Positions 58,709 to 64,000 of a stretch of 64,000 bases of DNA are shown one piece after another. The DNA lies in the NCBI GenBank assembly GCA_019096065.1, contig JAGUCH010000002.1, positions 14,024,501-14,088,500 on the forward strand, read 5' to 3'. The position numbers and the translations under genes are program-made. Below the pieces are notes generated by a model. That model was not told the origin of the DNA, ran no database searches, and worked only from the letters and a program-made list of their open reading frames with translations. The first letter of the stretch is position 1. Every line of letters starts with the position of its first letter. The DNA comes from Paracyclopina nana (Eukaryota > Arthropoda > Copepoda > Cyclopoida > Cyclopettidae).

Positions 58709-58714
58709 AATAAA
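58709..58714 (+). terminator. Polyadenylation signal of the GC-rich gene
   Basis: AATAAA after the last GC-rich block, where the sequence returns to AT-rich. Confidence 0.5.
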
Positions 58715-58996
58715 GTCCACGTTCATTGTACTTTTGTGTCTACTGTGTTTACCGCAACTCATTTCGCGTTTACCTCAGCAGATAGCTCAGCCTTATGAAG
58801 CTCAGCACCTTTCTAGTCAAGTTCAGCAGTTCATTATCATAGCCAAGCACATTTCGAGTCCAATTTTTTACATTTCATGGCCAAAAGGACCGTAGACCAT
58901 ATCTCAGGTGTCAAGAATTGCATTTTAATTGCATAATTAATCATTAGCGAATCATTAGCGGCCCAAATCCACAGATTCGGGCCTGTAAATAAGCTA

Positions 58997-60096
58997 GCAT
59001 TCCAGCTCGACCTTGACGGCCTTGACACTGCAAACGATGCTTCAATGTTCAAGAAAAGCGTTTACTATAGCCCTGCATTCCAGCTCGGGCTTGATGCAGC
59101 ACCATATTTGAGTGTCTGCGATTACTACCGGCCAAGCGTTGGTGCTTATGGGCTACCAATGCCAATTTGGCATCCTTTTTTCCTTGGGCATTCCGGCTCG
59201 GCCTTGAGTGCAGCGAAGGAAACGTAGTCCCTACAGGACTGGAAAACCGGCCGTATGTCATTGCACATAGCAAAAGCAAGCTCAAGCACTAGGCAATGGC
59301 ACAATATTCTTTTCCATATCAGGCTAGAAGACGTGTATTTTTCATTTTCTCACATGTCAGTCTACAATGTGTGCTGACCTAGCTTGTTTTGCTAGTGCTG
59401 TGTTTAGCGTAAATTGAATTCTCCACCAAAAAAGAGGGGATTCATGTGGCAACTGCAAGATAGCCACATTTCAGCACTTCTTTTATTTAACAATATGCCT
59501 AATCTTTGTGCACTTTGAACCTTTTCTTCTGTTAGTCCATCTGGCGATCATTAGCGGTATCATTATAACATTAGTCATTTTCATTCTCTTGACTTTTATG
59601 CAAAGTTTTATTTTATTCCTTGTACCCGCCTAATAAATCCCGGAATTTGGGTCACCACTCGAGTCAAGTATGGCCATTTTTGAGTTTAGATAAGTTCAAA
59701 AACCTTCCCAGGTGAATTGTAGGTGCACCGGCGGTTCCACTCTTCATTGTTTGTTTTAGCCTTGGGCAAAACGTTTTTAGTTCGTGGTTAGGCGCATGGT
59801 GGCGCCACCATTCTACATCTCCAAGCGAAGCCGCTCAAACTGGATTTTTCTAGTGTGGGAGCGTCTCTGGATTTTTGTTCCATAACAACTTTTTGCCCCC
59901 CTTGGAGTCGGGTATCTGTTCGACAAAAGCTGGCTCAGCGTCTTTGCGCAATGCAACTCACATTTCAGTCTATCTTGCTCAAATGTTTTTTGTCTAGCCA
60001 TTTTGAACAGACTCATAGATTATGTTTTATCTGTTATCACTGACTTGCATAGCTATTATAGCATTATAGCTCTGCATTCCAGCTCGGTCTTGATGC
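58997..60096 (+). repeat. Dispersed direct repeat, four copies
   Basis: GCATTCCAGCTCGGxCTTGA occurs at about 58997, 59075, 59188 (one change, GGCTCGG) and 60074. The copies at 59066 and 60065 share a longer stretch beginning TATAGCCCTGCATTCC with only two differences. All are on the same strand. Confidence 0.8.
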
Positions 60097-60369
60097 GTGC
60101 ATCAAGTTCGGGTGCTCATAACCGAAATTAATTTAAAAGATTGAGGTTATCAGCACCGATCTTTTCAGCTAATTTCGGTTAGCACTAATAATAATATATG
60201 AAGCAGATTTTGCGACATTTATGTGCTAGTGTTCAGGTTTATAGTTTTGTGTAGTCGTTTGCCATATCCAGTTTTTTCTAGAAATTTTGTTTACAATACT
60301 TTCTCAGAGCACGAGGGCGCTCAAATTTTGTGAAATTTTTGGGGCGCAGGCTGCATTTCCTGCGGCTAC

Positions 60370-60440
60370 GTATATATACTCCCCCCTCCACAATTTTCTG
60401 CATTTTGTGGGAACTGCAGTGAGCAGTCACACAAAATTCA
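60370..60440 (+). promoter_or_regulatory. TATA box followed by a 5' splice donor
   Basis: GTATATATACTCCCCCCTCC at about 60369-60388 followed 50-60 nt later by AATTCAG/GTAAGTATG at about 60440. This looks like a promoter and non-coding first exon, but no downstream coding exon could be tied to it. Confidence 0.35.
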
Positions 60441-62091
60441 GGTAAGTATGTTTTCGAATCATTACTATAAAAGGTCTTATCGGCTAGGCTAATGTTATTC
60501 AATGTTATTTAAACGATGGCGCCCGTGGGCACCATCCATGATATCAATAACCTAAATCGTGCCATAGTAAGAAGAGAAACGCGGCACATATTGAACTTTA
60601 TTTTCATTTAGGATTACAATCTCGTTTGTCACACATAGACTGTGGGGCAAATGAAATGTAAAATGGTATTTTATGGGGAAACACTTGTTCACCTCCAAGA
60701 TACCCTAGTTGTATCCAAAGCTGATGAGTTCACCAGCATAAAGGTTTTTTGTTGTCTTTAGTAGCCACAAAGGAGCGGCCCATTCCAATAGAGAGTGGGT
60801 CCCTACATTTTGTTGAGGCATGAAGACCATAGTTTGGGCTGATTATTCGCCCAGGCACAAAGCTGTACTTAGTATTTCAAGGTCCCTTCTTAGGGAGATG
60901 AATCCCATTTTTGTACAGATTTCCATGTTCCATCCTACTCAAAGTCCGGAGGCGTCACGCCTAGACCTGCGTTATGCAACCAGGTCATGGTCGGGACACT
61001 CTGATATTATAGGCACAGTAGTCGTTGCAACAGAGTTTTTGTTTTATGGCATATACTACTGTGGTATCGTTTCCATGCCAGAACATGTGTGATTTATAAT
61101 CGTCCATTTTTATCGATGCCCAATCCTCATTTCAGAGGTTGTGCATTTTCCTAATTTCTTCTGGAAGTTTTCAATATCGTTCCAAGATTTTATATAGTAA
61201 TGCGGCCAACACAAGCCCTCATGCGTATTGTGAGGTTTATTGTGTCCCACTTGCACAGTGCCTAGTGCCAACTTTTGCTGTACTAAGGTACGAATGTCCC
61301 AGTAGCTATCAACCCACGCGAGGCATGGAGTGGATAGCGGTTCCATTTGGACATAGCTCAGTGGAGCTTTAACCATAGTTTTCAACACATAGCTATTCAG
61401 ATGGGGCATTACGCCCATCTGCAACTTCCCTCTTGCATGGCGTGTTTATAGTACTTTACTTTATATAACTTATATAATAGTTAACTTTATTCAGGCCAAT
61501 CGGCCTATCGTCTATTGTAAGCTTGGCCTCCTACTATAGTAGTAAGGGGCAAGCACACGTAAGTACCGGTCAAATTTTGATTTGCATCGGTATTTATCAG
61601 GGAACAGGACAAAATTATTTGTCCCATCAATATTGTAAAAATAACCTACGCAAACTTCATTTATTTTGTCAAAGCAAGCGAGGTTTGGTTTGTTGTTGGA
61701 TTGAACAATCCCTGGAGGAAGTCCAAATCCAGTGCCTTGTGGCTTCCATCATTTTTATACATACTTCTAGAACCGCTAACGAACTGCAGAGAGTATGTTT
61801 CGTTAGTTGTTTTCTTGCTGTCAATGTACTGTTCAGCAACTTATCACCTTTATGCATATTGTACCTTACTGGCGGGCATGTGAAGAGACATTGCCCGTTT
61901 GTGTCCATTTCTATGATCTTTTTGGCAAGTGGCCAAATTCAGGTCCGCAATCGACATTTTGCATTAACTTACTTTTGGGTGCGCTTGATTGGTAAAACGG
62001 TGCGCCCATATTGGACTGACAAAGTAAAGGTAGTGACCCCATAAAATATGGGCACTAAGATTACCGTCATCACGTCCTTTCTTACGAATCT

Positions 62092-64000
62092 CTATTTAAA
62101 CTTCTTAAAAGCTAGCTTGTATAGGTCATCATAGGTGAGACGCAGCCGCTTCATTTCATTTATGTTGCTATCATCTTGGTGATCCATGCCAGTCGCTTTA
62201 AGAAACTGAATATAATCAGGGACTGCAGCCATGTTTTTATTCAGTTTCCAATTAGGAACTACCTCTTCTAGTAACTCTCTCTCTTTTTGGTCTGGCCTTT
62301 GGTTCGTATTTGTAAACCTAACACGGGCGAATTCCTTGTCCTCCCGATCTAAAGGAGCTATTCGTGGAATATTAGGGAAGTATTTTTGTTCTTTACCAGC
62401 TTTACTTTTCTCTTTCCCATACTTTCTTATGCCCGCTAACCTTCTGTAATCTACAGTTTCTTTTCTCTCCCGCAGTTGTCGTCTGGGAAGGATCCGTATT
62501 GGAGTGGGCTCACTAATCTCAGGTTCAACTGTTGGTTGGACAGCGGCCGAGGATTCTGGTTCCTTTGGTTCGGCGAATGATGTGGCTGCCGAACTACTCG
62601 GCTGGTCAGAAGACACCAAAAGGTTCGTGTCAAGGAGCTGTTGAACATTCTGTGAAGGACTTGTATCCTGTTCAGTTGTCAATGCTGCTTCGGAACGAGT
62701 CAATGCTTCAGAGGGATCAGGCTGAGCAATCGCAGGAAGACCCGCAGGTACGTTCTTTTTATTATACTTTTGTAACCCTGCCAGGGAGCGATAATTAACG
62801 TTTTTTCTTCTTCTTAGGTTATGAGGAAGAAAACTTAATGGAGACAACTTTTCTGGTTCATACGGAGCCCGTACAACAGCCTCAGGTGGCTTCTGAGTAC
62901 CCGGTTGTGGAACTACTGGGCCAGTTTGCCTGACAGTGGGGTGTGCAACCCCAGGAGTAGCTTGATGAGCAAGGTGCTCCTTTTCAGTCATAGCCAGGTC
63001 ACCCAAAGGTGTAACCTTTGCCGAGGGGTGCTCAAGTACGTTTGTGCTTGGCACAGTTTGTGGTACTCCCGCATTTGGTAACTCATTATTTTTTGGTTGC
63101 AAATCAGGTTTTCTGACCGGACTTTTCATTATAGTATACCGAACTTGAGGCTCCCCTCCTTCAGCTCCATAAATCTCCGGTTTCGGGGCACTGGGCCCTT
63201 CCATAGGATTATCGATTGGTGGAGAGGGAGGCCGTTTACGTGGTGAGAGTTCTAACTGGCGTCGTACAATATCGATTGCTTTTTGAACATTCTGTTTAAT
63301 GCTTTTTGTCAGCGGTGTACGCCGCAGATTTTTACGAGCAGTATAATAAATTGTAGTTGTGTCATCACTATCACTACTTTCATGTTCATCGTCGTGTGTA
63401 TTTCCGCCGAATGGATCAGTAGGCAGTGCTAATTGCATACTTTCCAGGCCAGCAGATAAAGATTCTAGGTCAGTGTCAAATTTGGAAGGTGCGATGAAAG
63501 ATGCTGCTTTTTCAACAATCTCCTCTATATTATCATTGTCCTTATTAGGAGTTGCAGACATACTTTGGTCAGGAGTGTGATATTTCTCCGGACTTTCAGG
63601 TATATCTGGCACACGTTGATCACGGTATTGGCCACGAAAGGCCCACTTTACAGGGCTGACCCCTGCAAGTGTCCCTTCACTGACGTTCGAGCGATCAGGA
63701 GTACTAATATGGTCAGGTTTGACACTTGGTAAATTCGGGTATAACCGTTCTTGTTGGGCCATTTCAGCAAAAGTCGGAGGGCCACGTTGGCTTAAGGCCA
63801 GCATGTCCTCATAAAATGCTTCATTGGGCCCTGTATTTGCACTTAGTGCAATTGCTTGTTCAATAAAATCATCAGTGTCAGTCTCCGACAAAGATGCACT
63901 CGTATCTTTTTGCGCATTGTTATTAACGGCATTGTTAGCTAGGTATTTTTCTTCTAACTTTTTACGATCATATTGTTCCCATTGCTTTTGCACGAGTTGC
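62092..64000 (-). CDS. Large low-complexity protein, 5' end outside the window
   Basis: Open for 633 codons from the window edge to TAA at 62092, with no ATG needed before the edge, so the true start lies outside. The composition is disordered (Pro, Glu, Ser, Gln, Lys). A motif occurs twice: LRRRKNVNYRSLAGLQKY and LRERKETVDYRRLAGIRKY, about 140 residues apart. An earlier related stretch reads YYTARKNLRRTPLTKSIKQN. A short C-terminal segment looks folded (VPDYIQFLKATGMDHQDD, LRLTYDDLYKLAFKKFK). No known domain recognised. It is on the same strand as the glycoprotein-like and possible structural-protein genes and may belong to the same element. Confidence 0.55.
   Translation of the reverse strand, partial: QLVQKQWEQYDRKKLEEKYLANNAVNNNAQKDTSASLSETDTDDFIEQAIALSANTGPNEAFYEDMLALSQRGPPTFAEMAQQERLYPNLPSVKPDHISTPDRSNVSEGTLAGVSPVKWAFRGQYRDQRVPDIPESPEKYHTPDQSMSATPNKDNDNIEEIVEKAASFIAPSKFDTDLESLSAGLESMQLALPTDPFGGNTHDDEHESSDSDDTTTIYYTARKNLRRTPLTKSIKQNVQKAIDIVRRQLELSPRKRPPSPPIDNPMEGPSAPKPEIYGAEGGEPQVRYTIMKSPVRKPDLQPKNNELPNAGVPQTVPSTNVLEHPSAKVTPLGDLAMTEKEHLAHQATPGVAHPTVRQTGPVVPQPGTQKPPEAVVRAPYEPEKLSPLSFLPHNLRRRKNVNYRSLAGLQKYNKKNVPAGLPAIAQPDPSEALTRSEAALTTEQDTSPSQNVQQLLDTNLLVSSDQPSSSAATSFAEPKEPESSAAVQPTVEPEISEPTPIRILPRRQLRERKETVDYRRLAGIRKYGKEKSKAGKEQKYFPNIPRIAPLDREDKEFARVRFTNTNQRPDQKERELLEEVVPNWKLNKNMAAVPDYIQFLKATGMDHQDDSNINEMKRLRLTYDDLYKLAFKKFK

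Larger units (their letters stand above)
58731..62091. other. Gene-poor part of the virus-like region
   Basis: No ORF I can support. Holds four copies of a dispersed motif (GCATTCCAGCTCGG...), a TATA-plus-donor sequence at 60370-60440, and several repeated phrases such as CATTAGCG. Short ORFs at 60820-61092 (+) and 61110-61424 (-) lack motifs or splice support. Confidence 0.4.

Noticed and set aside
61110..61424. A 104-codon minus-strand ORF in the virus-like region
   Set aside because: Possibly a remnant gene, but no recognisable domain, TATA motif of the local type or homologous neighbour was found, so it was not annotated.

Overview
This is a eukaryotic chromosome segment. Genes on both strands are split by short GT-AG introns, mostly 50-150 nt with a few of 0.7-1.8 kb, and there are AATAAA signals and several transposon-derived repeats. 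The gene set points to an arthropod, most likely a crustacean: a secreted arthropod-type CUB protein, a coracle-type protein 4.1, an apolipoprotein L-like gene, a DUF1647-type Golgi protein and lineage-specific 7TM proteins. I cannot name the species.

Layout. 1-2.7 kb holds a hAT-type MITE (non-autonomous DNA transposon) broken by a nested foldback element. 2.7-14.8 kb: COPS9 (+), PAPST1/SLC35B2 (-), DHX15 (+), a DUF1647-like type II membrane protein (+), a CUB protein (-) and CNOT11 (-). 15.7-26.8 kb: an SLC22 transporter (+), a small unknown gene (-), an M3 oligopeptidase A-like protein that has lost its zinc site (+), an ApoL-like gene (-), a Gly/His-rich secreted peptide (-) and an SLC38A10-like transporter with a coiled-coil and Gln/Asn-rich tail (-). 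27.9-41.7 kb: a two-form membrane protein locus (+), WDR89 and mitochondrial aspartyl-tRNA synthetase DARS2 packed head to tail (-), STRAP (+) and a claudin/stargazin-like tetraspan gene with three alternative C-termini (+). 42.4-51.2 kb: a 7TM-like protein (-), protein 4.1/coracle (-), an acid lipase (+) and another 7TM protein (+).

From about 52.7 kb to the window end the character changes. There is a long intronless type I membrane glycoprotein gene (-) and an intronless gene that I read as a possible structural protein (-). A divergent spliced membrane protein gene (+) shares a TATA-containing spacer with the latter. Then come a GC-rich spliced Pro/Ala-rich protein gene (+), dispersed direct repeats, and a 633-codon low-complexity ORF (-) running off the edge. 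I recognise no cellular family among these proteins. The simplest reading is an endogenous viral element or large virus-like mobile element, but no polymerase, integrase or terminal repeat is visible, so this is inference.

Most genes in the first 51 kb are housekeeping: splicing helicase DHX15, the CCR4-NOT subunit CNOT11, the COP9 signalosome subunit COPS9, mitochondrial translation by DARS2, and sulfation-donor transport by PAPST1. They are not one pathway. Two same-strand pairs (DHX15 with the DUF1647-like gene, DARS2 with WDR89) are unusually close, with a good 3' splice site just before the downstream ATG. This is a possible sign of operons with spliced-leader trans-splicing. All exon coordinates were worked out by hand from splice signals, reading phase and family resemblance.
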